This document shows positions 9,372 through 16,327 of a stretch of DNA of 21,198 bases, in pieces. The first letter of the stretch is position 1; every line of letters starts with the position of its first letter. The notes beneath the pieces were generated by a model. The model was not told where the DNA came from, did no database searches, and saw only the letters and a program-made list of their open reading frames with translations. The stretch covers positions 1 through 21,198 of the forward strand of contig JAHLLK010000085.1 in assembly GCA_020444165.1 (NCBI GenBank), read 5' to 3'. Source of the DNA: Deltaproteobacteria bacterium (GTDB taxonomy: Bacteria > Desulfobacterota > Desulfarculia > Desulfarculales > Desulfarculaceae). The position numbers and the translations under genes are program-made.

Positions 9372-9400
9372 ATATTAGCGAGCCTGGGACCGCCTGTCAA
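9372..9400 (-). promoter_or_regulatory. sigma70-type promoter for the phosphatase-autotransporter gene
   Basis: On the minus strand, TTGACA (9395-9400, perfect -35) is followed after exactly 17 bases by TAATAT (9372-9377, four of six -10 bases). Transcription would start near 9365 and leave a ~130-base leader. That leader contains a perfect 14-base palindrome, GGGGGGCGCCCCCC, at 9321-9334, which could fold close to the ribosome-binding region. Confidence 0.7.
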
Positions 9401-9614
9401 TTGCGCCGTGCCGAGCCGCCGAGGAAGGGAAATTTGCTGCGCAAAACCTTCCCGGATTTAGGTTCATCACCGGGTTTAAATAGTAGTTTTTCGGGGCGGC
9501 GGGCCCAGCTTGAGTGAAACAACCTCCAGCCCGAGGGGACCGCCATTCGGTCCCTGACCGGGGTTGAAAACGGCCTGCCGCGGCGCAGCCTGGCCGGCAC
9601 TTTCTTGGCGCCGG
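9401..9614. other. non-coding stretch between mscL and the phosphatase promoter
   Basis: No credible gene is seen here. A short minus-strand ORF crosses it but overlaps the mscL end and has no recognisable sequence. The only structure noted is the hairpin at 9530-9562. An AT-rich patch (TTTAAATAGTAGTTTTT) lies around 9475-9491. Confidence 0.5.
9530..9562 (-). terminator. hairpin downstream of mscL, possible 3' end
   Basis: GGGACCG (9536-9542) and CGGTCCC (9548-9554) form a 7-bp stem with a 5-base loop. It is extended by CCCG/CGGG at 9530-9533 and 9559-9562 across an internal loop. It lies about 50 bases after the mscL stop. There is no T-tract, so it may be a 3'-end stabiliser, a factor-dependent terminator, or chance. 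Confidence 0.3.
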
Positions 9615-10067
9615 CTAAACCTTCAGCTCCGAGGTGCAGGCTGGGCAGCGGGTGGCCTTCACCGGCACGCTGGTCAGGCAATAGGGGCAGTCCTTGTGGT
9701 CGGGCGCGGCCGGGGCCTCCTCCTTCTTGCGCTGGAGCTGGTTGACTCCCTTGACCAGGAGGAACACCGCAAAGGCCACGATCACAAAGCTTACGATGGT
9801 GTTGAGGAACTTGCCGTAGGCCAGGGTCACCGCGCCGGCCTTGGCCGCCTCGGCCAGGGTGGCGTAGGGCCCGGCGGCGGCCCCTTCCTTCAGCACCAGG
9901 AACAGGTTGCTGAAGTCCACGTTGCCCAGGATGAGGCCGATGGGCGGCATGACCACGTCATCCACCAGGGATTTCACGATGGCGCCGAAGGCCGCGCCCA
10001 CGATGATGCCCACGGCCATGTCCACCACGTTGCCGCGCATGGCGAACTCTTTGAATTCCTTCAACAA
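9615..10067 (-). CDS. mscL: large-conductance mechanosensitive channel MscL with C-terminal zinc ribbon
   Basis: MscL is the homopentameric inner-membrane emergency valve that opens on hypo-osmotic shock. The N-terminus reads [20 protein letters not shown], almost identical to E. coli MscL, with TM1 through [21 protein letters not shown], a periplasmic loop (~[21 protein letters not shown]), TM2 ([19 protein letters not shown]) and the cytoplasmic QLQRKKEE. Unlike E. coli (136 aa, helical tail), the 150-residue product ends in CPYC-x10-CPAC, a typical zinc-ribbon knuckle pair. The start is TTG 10067: AAGGGGG ends six bases upstream and the conserved sequence begins here. The longer reading to 10142 has no similarity to the family. 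Confidence 0.95.
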   Translation of the reverse strand: MLKEFKEFAMRGNVVDMAVGIIVGAAFGAIVKSLVDDVVMPPIGLILGNVDFSNLFLVLKEGAAAGPYATLAEAAKAGAVTLAYGKFLNTIVSFVIVAFAVFLLVKGVNQLQRKKEEAPAAPDHKDCPYCLTSVPVKATRCPACTSELKV

Positions 10068-10112
10068 GGCGTACCCCCTTCCGCGAACGGAGTTGGCAGG
10101 GCAGGTGGTTTC

Positions 10113-10142
10113 ATCATGCGGGCGGGCGGGGGGGCGGGTCAA
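10113..10142 (-). promoter_or_regulatory. possible promoter for mscL
   Basis: On the minus strand, TTGACC (10137-10142) and CATGAT (10113-10118) are separated by 18 bases, giving five of six and four of six consensus matches. The predicted start of transcription is ~40 bases before the TTG start codon. The spacer is an extreme C-run, which makes this tentative. Confidence 0.35.
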
Positions 10143-10224
10143 CTCGTTTTAGGGTGTGGATTTCAGGACGTGGGCGGCTTCGCCAGATGCCCGCCGGCGG
10201 CGTTGCGGACATCGCTCAATCCTC

Positions 10225-10254
10225 AGCGTAGCTGGCAGCGTAGCTGGCTACGCT
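10225..10254. repeat. 12-base tandem repeat with partial inverted copy
   Basis: AGCGTAGCTGGC occurs twice in a row (10225-10236, 10237-10248), then TACGCT follows. The second AGCGTAGC can pair with GCTACGCT across two bases, making an 8-bp hairpin. It lies just after the stop of the possible small ORF at 10248-10367. The motif resembles pieces (CTACGCCAGC) of the repeat array at 17495-17793. Confidence 0.6.
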
Positions 10255-10367
10255 TCCGGTTGTCGCTCGTCCGTCGCCTTGCCAGCGAACATCTGGCCGT
10301 GCCGGTCCGGGGCGAACCGGCAATTAAAAAACCAACCAGCCTGGGACGCAGATTCGTCCAAAACCAC
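10248..10367 (-). CDS. possible 39-residue small protein
   Basis: GTG 10367 has AGGAG six bases upstream (complement at 10374-10378), an ideal spacing. The frame encodes 39 residues with ordinary composition (VVLDESASQAGWFFNC at the start, DRHGQMFAGKATDERQPEA at the end). It stops at TAG 10248-10250, exactly where the 12-base tandem repeat begins. After the stop the same frame stays open for ~32 further codons, ending ...AAHVLKSTP, which suggests the repeat may have broken a longer ORF. I do not recognise a family. Length alone does not prove coding in such GC-rich DNA, and it may instead be a non-coding repeat element. Confidence 0.3.
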   Translation of the reverse strand: MVLDESASQAGWFFNCRFAPDRHGQMFAGKATDERQPEA

Positions 10368-10404
10368 CTACCTCTCCTGAAATATTTGAGCCTAGACCAC
10401 AGGA

Positions 10405-10459
10405 GGGTCATGGCTTCATCCCAAGCAAGCTTCGCTTGCTTGGGATGAAGCCATGACCC
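10405..10459. repeat. 26-bp perfect inverted repeat with 3-base loop
   Basis: The arms at 10405-10430 and 10434-10459 are exact reverse complements around TTC. The arms begin GGGTCATGGCTTCATC. On the plus side a T6 run (10467-10472) follows eight bases later. It stands 26 bases from the separate hairpin at 10486-10534 and has no sequence in common with that family. A cruciform or strong RNA hairpin would form. A role as a terminator or as a protein site is not decided by the sequence. Confidence 0.9.
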
Positions 10460-10485
10460 GCGAAAGTTTTTTGGGGGATGGGGGG

Positions 10486-10534
10486 TGTGGGGGGAAGGGG
10501 TCCTTTTTTCAAAAAAGGACCCCTTCCCCCCACA
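10486..10534. repeat. dispersed hairpin family, copy A (24-bp arms)
   Basis: The arms at 10486-10509 and 10511-10534 are exact complements separated by a single base; in RNA the T6/A6 inner part would open to form the loop. The left flank reads AAAGTTTTTTGGGGG then GGGGGGTGTGGGG, matching the flanks of copies C (same orientation) and B and D (opposite). It lies 24 bases after the stop of the 374-residue minus-strand gene. It is probably a transcript-end element, either terminator or stabiliser. Confidence 0.85.
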
Positions 10535-10558
10535 TCTTCCTCTTCCTCCCACAAACTC

Positions 10559-11683
10559 CTAATGCCTGGTTTCCTCTTCGGCGCGGGGGCCGGCGAAGTA
10601 GGCTTTCAGGAAGTACAGGGCGTGGGGGTGTTCCTCGCAGAGCACCGGCGCGGCGGCCAGGCGGCCCTGGCCCTGGAGCATTTCGGCCAGGTCATTGACC
10701 AGGGTGGTGAACAGCTCCAGGTCGCCGGCGGAGTCGTAGTAGGACTCCAGGAGGGTGTGGAAGTCCTCCCCCAGGTCGAAGTTGCGGAGCACCTCCCAGA
10801 GGTGGGCCGGGTCGGAGGTGCCCACGTAGATCAGGTGGGGGCAGCGGCCCAGTTCCTTGATGCGGGGGCCCAGCTGCAAGCGGTTGCTGAGGCCGCAGAA
10901 GGGGCAGGTCACGGCGATCTCGGCCTTTTGCCGCCGATCCAGGGGCACGTAGCCCGCCAGCTCCGGGGCGGCCAGGTCCAGCTCGGGCATGAGGCGGGTG
11001 AGCAGCTCCAGGTCCGGCTGGGCCCCCAGGATGGCCCCCACCCAGGCCGACCAGACCTCCACCATCACGGCGGGGGCCAGTTCCGGCGGCACCTTGTCCA
11101 GGCCGCCGCCTCCCCACAACCAGAGGATCAGCTCCCGGTCGCCCCACAGCCGGGCCATGTCCGGCGCGGCCAGGACCCGCGCGGCCCACTCGGCCACCCG
11201 GGGGTCCGGCGCGGCCGGGTCCTGGCCGGCGGCCTGCAAGGCCCGGTTCCGCACGGCCTCGAACTCGGCCAGGGCCGGGGTGGTCAGCTCGGCCTGGCTC
11301 TCCAGGGCCCGGGCCAGGTAGTCCTCCATCAGCTCGAATTCCTTGGGGTCCAGGCTGCCCTGGCTCACGGCCGGCAGGGAGAGCAGGGTCCGGTGGAACA
11401 ACAGGGGCCGGTCCTTCTGCAAATCGGCCAGCACGTGGGCCAGGACCGGGGCGGGTTCCTCCACCAGCCACAGCCAGGCCAGGGGGTTACGGCCCTCGGC
11501 TTCGTCAGGGTGCATGGTCTCGGCGGTGATGGCCCCCCGGATGAACAGGTCGAAAACCTCCTCGTCCTCGAGGCCCAACAGGGCCGGTTGGTCAAAACAA
11601 AAGGCGGGCCAATCCAGGATGTGCAGGGGCGAGAAAAAGGCCCCTTCCAGGATGCCCCGCACCAGGATCAAACGGTCTTCCAT
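10559..11683 (-). CDS. hypothetical protein, 374 aa, with CPFCG zinc-knuckle-like motif
   Basis: I do not recognise this gene. The product is soluble-looking, rich in Leu/Glu/Ala, with no signal peptide or membrane span, and probably mostly helical. A single CPFCG (~residue 268) followed ~25 residues later by RCPHLIYVGT could bind a metal with three Cys and a His. The N-terminus (MEDRLILVRGILEGAFFSP) and long stretches such as DFHTLLESYYDSAGDLELF look like structured protein, and codon use is typical for the window. ATG 11683 has GGAG nine bases upstream. It is flanked by hairpins at both ends (10486-10534 and 11749-11793), so it is probably a single-gene unit. Confidence 0.75.
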   Translation of the reverse strand: MEDRLILVRGILEGAFFSPLHILDWPAFCFDQPALLGLEDEEVFDLFIRGAITAETMHPDEAEGRNPLAWLWLVEEPAPVLAHVLADLQKDRPLLFHRTLLSLPAVSQGSLDPKEFELMEDYLARALESQAELTTPALAEFEAVRNRALQAAGQDPAAPDPRVAEWAARVLAAPDMARLWGDRELILWLWGGGGLDKVPPELAPAVMVEVWSAWVGAILGAQPDLELLTRLMPELDLAAPELAGYVPLDRRQKAEIAVTCPFCGLSNRLQLGPRIKELGRCPHLIYVGTSDPAHLWEVLRNFDLGEDFHTLLESYYDSAGDLELFTTLVNDLAEMLQGQGRLAAAPVLCEEHPHALYFLKAYFAGPRAEEETRH

Positions 11684-11748
11684 GGCTGGTCGCTCCCGTG
11701 GCGGGTGAGCGGATATCTCACAGCGTGTTGAAATCCTATCTGCTAATT

Positions 11749-11793
11749 CGCGGGGCCGGGCAGGCTGTTGGTCAACAGCTTGCCCGGCCCGCG
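11749..11793 (-). terminator. long hairpin after the M16 peptidase gene
   Basis: CGCGGGGCCGGG...CTGTTG (11749-11770) pairs with CAACAG...CCGGCCCGCG (11773-11793) around GT. The stem is 21 bp with one bulged G and one G-T pair. It starts 10 bases after the stop codon of the M16 gene. There is no T-tract on the minus strand, so termination may be hairpin-only or factor-assisted. Confidence 0.55.
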
Positions 11794-11802
11794 ATCGTTC
11801 GG

Positions 11803-14565
11803 CTAGTGCGCGGGAGCCCCGTGTGCGGGCATGGATGGCCGTGGAGGTTCTGGTCTGTTCGCGGGAGGCGCGGCGGGAGCGCCGGCCTGGTTGTCCGGCC
11901 CCATGGTCAACAGGGCCCGGCCGGCGGGGCGCAGGAACTCCCGAGTGACCGCCAGCACCTCCTGGGCGTCCACCGCGGACAGCTCCTGAGGCTCCTTGAG
12001 GTGGTAAAGGTAACCCAGGCCGGCCAGCTCGTCCAGGGCCATGGTCAGGGCCTGGGCTCCGTAAGTCTGCTGGCCCATGGCTTCCTGGCCCAGCACGTAG
12101 GCCTTGGCCCGGGCCAGGTCCGCCGCGGCCGGGGCCTTGTCCCGGGCCTTTTGCAGCTCGCTGCCCAGGCCGGCCAGGGCCTGCTTCTCCTTGCCCGGGC
12201 CCACGCCCATGTACACCCCGAACACACCGCCCTCCCGGTAGTCGTCAAAGAAGGGCTGCACCGCATAGGCCAGGGAGAGCTTGTCCCTGAGCTCCTGGAA
12301 CAGGGCCCCGCCCATGCCGCCCAGATCGGCTTCCAACAGCCGCAGGGCATGACGACGGGGGTCGATCCGGCCGGGGGTGACCCAGCCCAACAGGATCTGG
12401 GTCTGCTTGGCCTGGGGCTCGGCGACCTCCGAGGCCCGGGCCGTGGTCAGGGCCGGCACCGGCAGGTCCGGGGTGGGGGTCACCTGGCCCTTGTGCGCGC
12501 CGAAAAGCTTCCGCACCTCGGCCAGCACCAGCTCCGGCTCCACGTCGCCCACCACCGAGAGCACCAGGCCGCCCGGCCCCACCAGGCTCTGGTGGAACTT
12601 GGCCAGTTCGGCCGGCTGGAACGAGGCCAGGGTCTCCGGGGTGCCCAGGGGGTCCAGGCCGTAGGGGTGGGCGCCGTAGATCAGCTTGCGGAAGCGCTTG
12701 GCCGCCCGGGCGATGGGGTGATCCTCCTGGGCCCGCTGGGCCGCGGCTTGCTCGGCCTTGGCCCGCGTAACCTGTTCGGCCGGGAACTGGGGAGTGAACC
12801 AGACCCGGGCCAGAAGCTCCAGGCCCTTTTTCCAGTCCTGGGAAAGGAAGCTGCCGGTGACCCCGCTGGTGTCCCGGCCGGAGAAGCCGCTCAAGCTGGC
12901 GGCCATGTCCTCCAGCTCGCGGGTGAGGTCCTCATAGGTCAGGCCTTCGCTGCCCCGGGTGAGGGAACGGGCCCACAGGCTGGCCAGGCCCTGGGTCTGG
13001 GGGTCCAGGGCTGCCTGACCCCTGGGAGTGGCCAGCACCAGGCCCACCAGCGGCACCGCGTGCTGGGGCTTGATGATGACCTTGAGCCCGTTGTCCAAGA
13101 CGTGCATCTGGGCCTGCGGCCGGGTGGCCGGCGTGGCGGCCAGCTTGCGGGCCAGGCGGTCGGCCTCGGCGGCCAGCTGGGCCTGGTCCGGGGCGGGCGC
13201 GCCTTCGGGAAGCTGGATCACCACGGCCAGGCCCTGGGGCGTGAAGGTCCGGCGGGCCTGGGACGCCACCTGGGCGGCGTCCACCGCCTGGAAGCGGGCC
13301 AGATAGGTGCGGGCCATCTCGTAGCCGCCCCGGAACATCTGGAAATAGCCCAGGGTGTTGGCCTGGCCGGACATGGTCTGGCGGTCGCGGATGAACTCGG
13401 CGGCCAGGCTCACCCGGGCGCGGGAAAGCTCACTGGGCCGGGGCTGGTCGGCCATCAGCTCCATGGTCTGGGCCAACAGCCGGGGCCAGGCCTGGAGCAC
13501 CTTGTCCGGGGACAGGCTGGCGTCCACCTCGAACATGCCCACCTGGTCCGGGGTGTAGGCCGAGGCGTCCACCGAGTCCACCAGGCCGTCCTTCTCCTTG
13601 AGCTGGGACCACAGGCGGCTGGTCTCGCCGCCGCCCAACACGGCCGAGGCCATGTCCAGGGGATAGACCGCCGGGCTGGGCAGGCCCGGGGTGAGCCACA
13701 TGAGGCTCAGGTGGGCCTGGGCCACCTTGTCCCGCATGACCAACAGCCGGGGCCCCGGCGGGGTCTTGACCGGCGGCAGGGTGAACTTGGGCGGGGTCTG
13801 GGGCGACACCCCGGCGAAATCCTTCTTGATGCGGGCCAGGATGTCCTTGGCCGAGAAATCGCCCACGGCCACCACCACCATGCCCGGGCCGCGGTACCAC
13901 TTGGCCCGGTAGTTCAGGATGTCCTGGCGGGTGATGGCCCGCACCGAGGCGATGGAGCCGATGACCGGCCGGCCATAGGGATGGTCCCCAAAGATCAACT
14001 TCATGGCGGCCCAACCCCGGCGGCGGTCGGGGTTGTCCAGGTTCATGCGGATCTCCTCCACCACCACCTCCTTCTCCCGGGACAGCTCCTTGGGCTCGAA
14101 GCTGGCGTTAACCACCGCGTCGGCCAAAATGTCCAAGGCGTCGCCCGCCTTGGTGCTGGAGGTGACCACGTAATAGTTGGTGTGGTCCAGGGTGGTGTAG
14201 GCGTTCACCTCACCGCCCAAGGCCTCGATCTGCCCGGCCATCTCCCCGGCGGGGCGGCTGGGCGTGCCCTTGAAGATCATGTGCTCGATGAGGTGGGTGA
14301 TGCCCCGTTCCTTGGGGCCCTCGTAGGCCGAACCGGCCCGCACCCACACCTGGAAGGCCGCCACCGGCGCCTCGTGGTTCTCGTCGATGATCACCGTGAG
14401 CCCGTTGGAAAGCTTGTGCAGCTCGGGCGCGGCCCAGGCCGGCGGGCTCCACAGGGCCAAAATGAGGAAGGGAAGCAACCACCAAAACCACACCGGGGCC
14501 ACTTGCGCCGCCGCGCGGGCACAGGGCCCAGGGTAACGTTGGAAAGAACGGAGCGAAGAGGACAT
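11803..14565 (-). CDS. M16 family zinc metallopeptidase, two-module, exported
   Basis: A 920-residue pitrilysin-type peptidase. An N-terminal export signal (hydrophobic VWFWWLLPFLILALW, cleavage near PPAWA/APE at ~45) places it in the periplasm, or anchored to the membrane. The N-terminal module has the inverted zinc site HLIEH (His91, Glu94, His95) with the third ligand in VVVEEIRMN (Glu170/171), plus the family strands GGEVNAYTTLDHTNYYV. The second half (~470 onward, MHVLDNGLKVIIKPQHAVPLV) repeats the M16 fold without HXXEH, as expected for the inactive partner module of two-in-one M16 enzymes. The Pro/Ala-rich C-terminus (GAPAAPPANRPEPPRP) is probably disordered. ATG 14565 has AAGGAG eight bases upstream. 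Probably monocistronic, since hairpins lie on both sides. It would degrade peptides or signal remnants; the substrate is unknown. Confidence 0.93.
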   Translation of the reverse strand: MSSSLRSFQRYPGPCARAAAQVAPVWFWWLLPFLILALWSPPAWAAPELHKLSNGLTVIIDENHEAPVAAFQVWVRAGSAYEGPKERGITHLIEHMIFKGTPSRPAGEMAGQIEALGGEVNAYTTLDHTNYYVVTSSTKAGDALDILADAVVNASFEPKELSREKEVVVEEIRMNLDNPDRRRGWAAMKLIFGDHPYGRPVIGSIASVRAITRQDILNYRAKWYRGPGMVVVAVGDFSAKDILARIKKDFAGVSPQTPPKFTLPPVKTPPGPRLLVMRDKVAQAHLSLMWLTPGLPSPAVYPLDMASAVLGGGETSRLWSQLKEKDGLVDSVDASAYTPDQVGMFEVDASLSPDKVLQAWPRLLAQTMELMADQPRPSELSRARVSLAAEFIRDRQTMSGQANTLGYFQMFRGGYEMARTYLARFQAVDAAQVASQARRTFTPQGLAVVIQLPEGAPAPDQAQLAAEADRLARKLAATPATRPQAQMHVLDNGLKVIIKPQHAVPLVGLVLATPRGQAALDPQTQGLASLWARSLTRGSEGLTYEDLTRELEDMAASLSGFSGRDTSGVTGSFLSQDWKKGLELLARVWFTPQFPAEQVTRAKAEQAAAQRAQEDHPIARAAKRFRKLIYGAHPYGLDPLGTPETLASFQPAELAKFHQSLVGPGGLVLSVVGDVEPELVLAEVRKLFGAHKGQVTPTPDLPVPALTTARASEVAEPQAKQTQILLGWVTPGRIDPRRHALRLLEADLGGMGGALFQELRDKLSLAYAVQPFFDDYREGGVFGVYMGVGPGKEKQALAGLGSELQKARDKAPAAADLARAKAYVLGQEAMGQQTYGAQALTMALDELAGLGYLYHLKEPQELSAVDAQEVLAVTREFLRPAGRALLTMGPDNQAGAPAAPPANRPEPPRPSMPAHGAPAH

Positions 14566-14663
14566 GAAAGCAGCTCCTTATGGAAGGGACAGAAAAAAAC
14601 CGCTTCCTAATTCTTAAGGCGGAAGGAGGCCATGCGCAAGAAGAGGAGGAAAAGAGGGGAAGA

Positions 14664-14713
14664 GTGGGGGAAACCCTTTCCTTTTGAAGCCAAAAGGAAA
14701 GGGTTTCCCCCAC
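14664..14713. repeat. dispersed hairpin family, copy B (23-bp arms)
   Basis: Perfect arms lie at 14664-14686 and 14691-14713 with loop AAGC. The loop is the reverse complement of copy C's GCTT, and the flank CACACCCCCTTCCT (14711-14724) is the reverse complement of copy C's left flank. Copy B is therefore inserted in the opposite orientation. It lies 56 bases after the stop of the CapK-like gene. Confidence 0.9.
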
Positions 14714-14769
14714 ACCCCCTTCCTAAAGGAAAAGCATAGTTAAATAAGGTTATTAGGCTAAATAAATTC

Positions 14770-16122
14770 TCAGAGCCCGGTCCCGGGCAGGCCGATGGTC
14801 ACCCGCACCTTGCCGCTGGCGTTTTTCTCCAGCTCGGCCACCTCCCGGAGATTCACCCGCAGGCCGGGCAGCACCCGGTCGATCTGGGCCAGGATGTCGG
14901 CCCGGGCGGCCTGGTCCAGCTCGCCCTGGGGGACGATCCGCAGCTCCAGGCGGCCCGGGGCCTCCTGCACCGCCTGGAACAGCTTGACCGCCGGGTACTC
15001 CTTCATGAGGTGGGGGAAGAAGGCCCCGGTGAGGGGGCGGCCGTCCAATCCCCGGATGAGGTCCAGCTCGCGCCCGTCCACCCGCTCCAGGCAGGGGAGC
15101 CCCCGGCCGCAGGGGCACTCCCCCGCGGCCCAGGCGGCCAGGTCGCCGTTCTGGTAGCGGATGAAGGGCTGGGCGTAGTTGTGCAGGTCGGTGACCAGGA
15201 CCTGGCCGGACTCGCCGGGCGCGGCCGGCCGCCCGTCCCGCACCAGCTCCAGGAAGAGGTTCTCGGCCGAGACGTGCAGGCCCCGGTGCAAATGGCATTC
15301 CATGCCCATGAGCATGAACTCGCGGCTGCCGTAGGACTCGTACACCGGGCAGCCCAGGGCCTTTTCCATGAGCCGGCGGGCCGGGTCATGCAGCTTCTCG
15401 GCCCCCACCAGCACGGCGTCCAGGGGATAGGCCGGCCGCCAGGCGGTGTCCACGGCGTAGTGGGCCAGGATCTCGGCCGAGGAAGTGAAGGCCACGATGA
15501 CCCGGGGGCGGAAGCGGTCGATGAGCCGGGTGAGGCCGGCCAGCTTCTCCTCGGTCAGTTCGAAGTTGTTCACGTGCCTGGCCCGCAAGAGCCAGAGGTG
15601 GGCCTTGTGCTTCAAACGAGTCTTGAGCGGCGGGTTGTGGATGTCCGTGCCCCACAACAGCACGGTGTGCCGGCCGTTCACCGCCCCGGCCCAGGCGTAG
15701 CCCCGGCGCTTGACGGCGTTCCGCCACTGGTCCGAGAGGCCGGAGACCAGAAAGGCCAGGGGCTCGCCGGAGGAGCCGCCGGTGACCTTCTGGAACGTCC
15801 CGGGCGGCGGGGGATCAGCCCGGAAATGCTCGGGCCGCTCCATGAGCTGGGCCCGGGTGACCACCGGCAGGGGCGAGAGGTCCCGGGCGGCCACGATGTC
15901 GGCCACCGTGAGCTGGCTCGCCGCGAAAAACTCCCGGTAGAAAGGCACCTGGTCCCGGGCGTGAGTCAAAAGCGCGCCCAGCTTCTCCCACTGCAAATCC
16001 GCCAAGCGCGCCGGCGACCAGTATTGGCTCTGGGCCAAAAACCCGGCCAACTGGGGCAGGAGCTTGCCCCGTTCCCAGCGGGGCTCCAACACCTTTTGCC
16101 AAAGGGTGGCGTACAGGGACAT
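14770..16122 (-). CDS. CapK/PaaK-like adenylate-forming enzyme (phenylacetate-CoA ligase family)
   Basis: A 450-residue member of the ANL-type family that includes phenylacetate-CoA ligase and the capsule-associated CapK proteins. Visible signatures: KVTGGSSGEPLAF (ATP-binding P-loop-like TSGSTG equivalent), VYESYGSREFMLMGMECH (adenine/metal region with a conserved Glu), VLVTDLHNYAQPFIRYQNGDLA (the family TxLxNxxMPxIRYxxGD motif) and CPCGRGLPCLERVDGRELD (CxCGR...R..GR.D). CapK members next to glycosyltransferases usually act in surface polysaccharide modification, and a GT4 gene lies 205 bases upstream on the same strand, which supports that role over phenylacetate breakdown. ATG 16122 starts the conserved sequence (MSLYATLWQKVLEPRWERG). 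The frame is open 100 codons further upstream, but that part is low-complexity and overlaps the end of the glycosyltransferase. No strong ribosome site is seen. Confidence 0.85.
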   Translation of the reverse strand: MSLYATLWQKVLEPRWERGKLLPQLAGFLAQSQYWSPARLADLQWEKLGALLTHARDQVPFYREFFAASQLTVADIVAARDLSPLPVVTRAQLMERPEHFRADPPPPGTFQKVTGGSSGEPLAFLVSGLSDQWRNAVKRRGYAWAGAVNGRHTVLLWGTDIHNPPLKTRLKHKAHLWLLRARHVNNFELTEEKLAGLTRLIDRFRPRVIVAFTSSAEILAHYAVDTAWRPAYPLDAVLVGAEKLHDPARRLMEKALGCPVYESYGSREFMLMGMECHLHRGLHVSAENLFLELVRDGRPAAPGESGQVLVTDLHNYAQPFIRYQNGDLAAWAAGECPCGRGLPCLERVDGRELDLIRGLDGRPLTGAFFPHLMKEYPAVKLFQAVQEAPGRLELRIVPQGELDQAARADILAQIDRVLPGLRVNLREVAELEKNASGKVRVTIGLPGTGL

Positions 16123-16327
16123 GCCACGCACGGATGCACCGCCCTTGCCCCCGTCAGGCCGGGGGCCAAAAATGACTAAAATTGCTCCCGTGGCTGGGCG
16201 GCGGAGGGGGCGCCGACCAGGGCCCCTTTCCGCCACCTTGGCTGCCGATCCCGGGAGGCTGCCGCAGTCCCCACCATATCCCAAGGGAGCCGATCCGGCC
16301 AAACACTGAATGGCGACGGGGGCCTGG

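Noticed and set aside
9397..9681. 94-codon minus-strand ORF between mscL and the phosphatase gene
   Set aside because: It overlaps the mscL 3' end in another frame, contains the -35 box of the phosphatase promoter, and shows no protein-like pattern.
11698..14610. 970-codon plus-strand open frame opposite the M16 peptidase
   Set aside because: The minus strand encodes the complete HXXEH peptidase. The plus frame is Gly/His/Gln/Leu-rich shadow sequence without recognisable domains.
14583..14612. Terminator or attenuator with T7 run before the M16 gene (minus strand)
   Set aside because: The possible stem (CCGC..TT with AAGCGG) is about six pairs with a bulge and a long loop, too weak to call.
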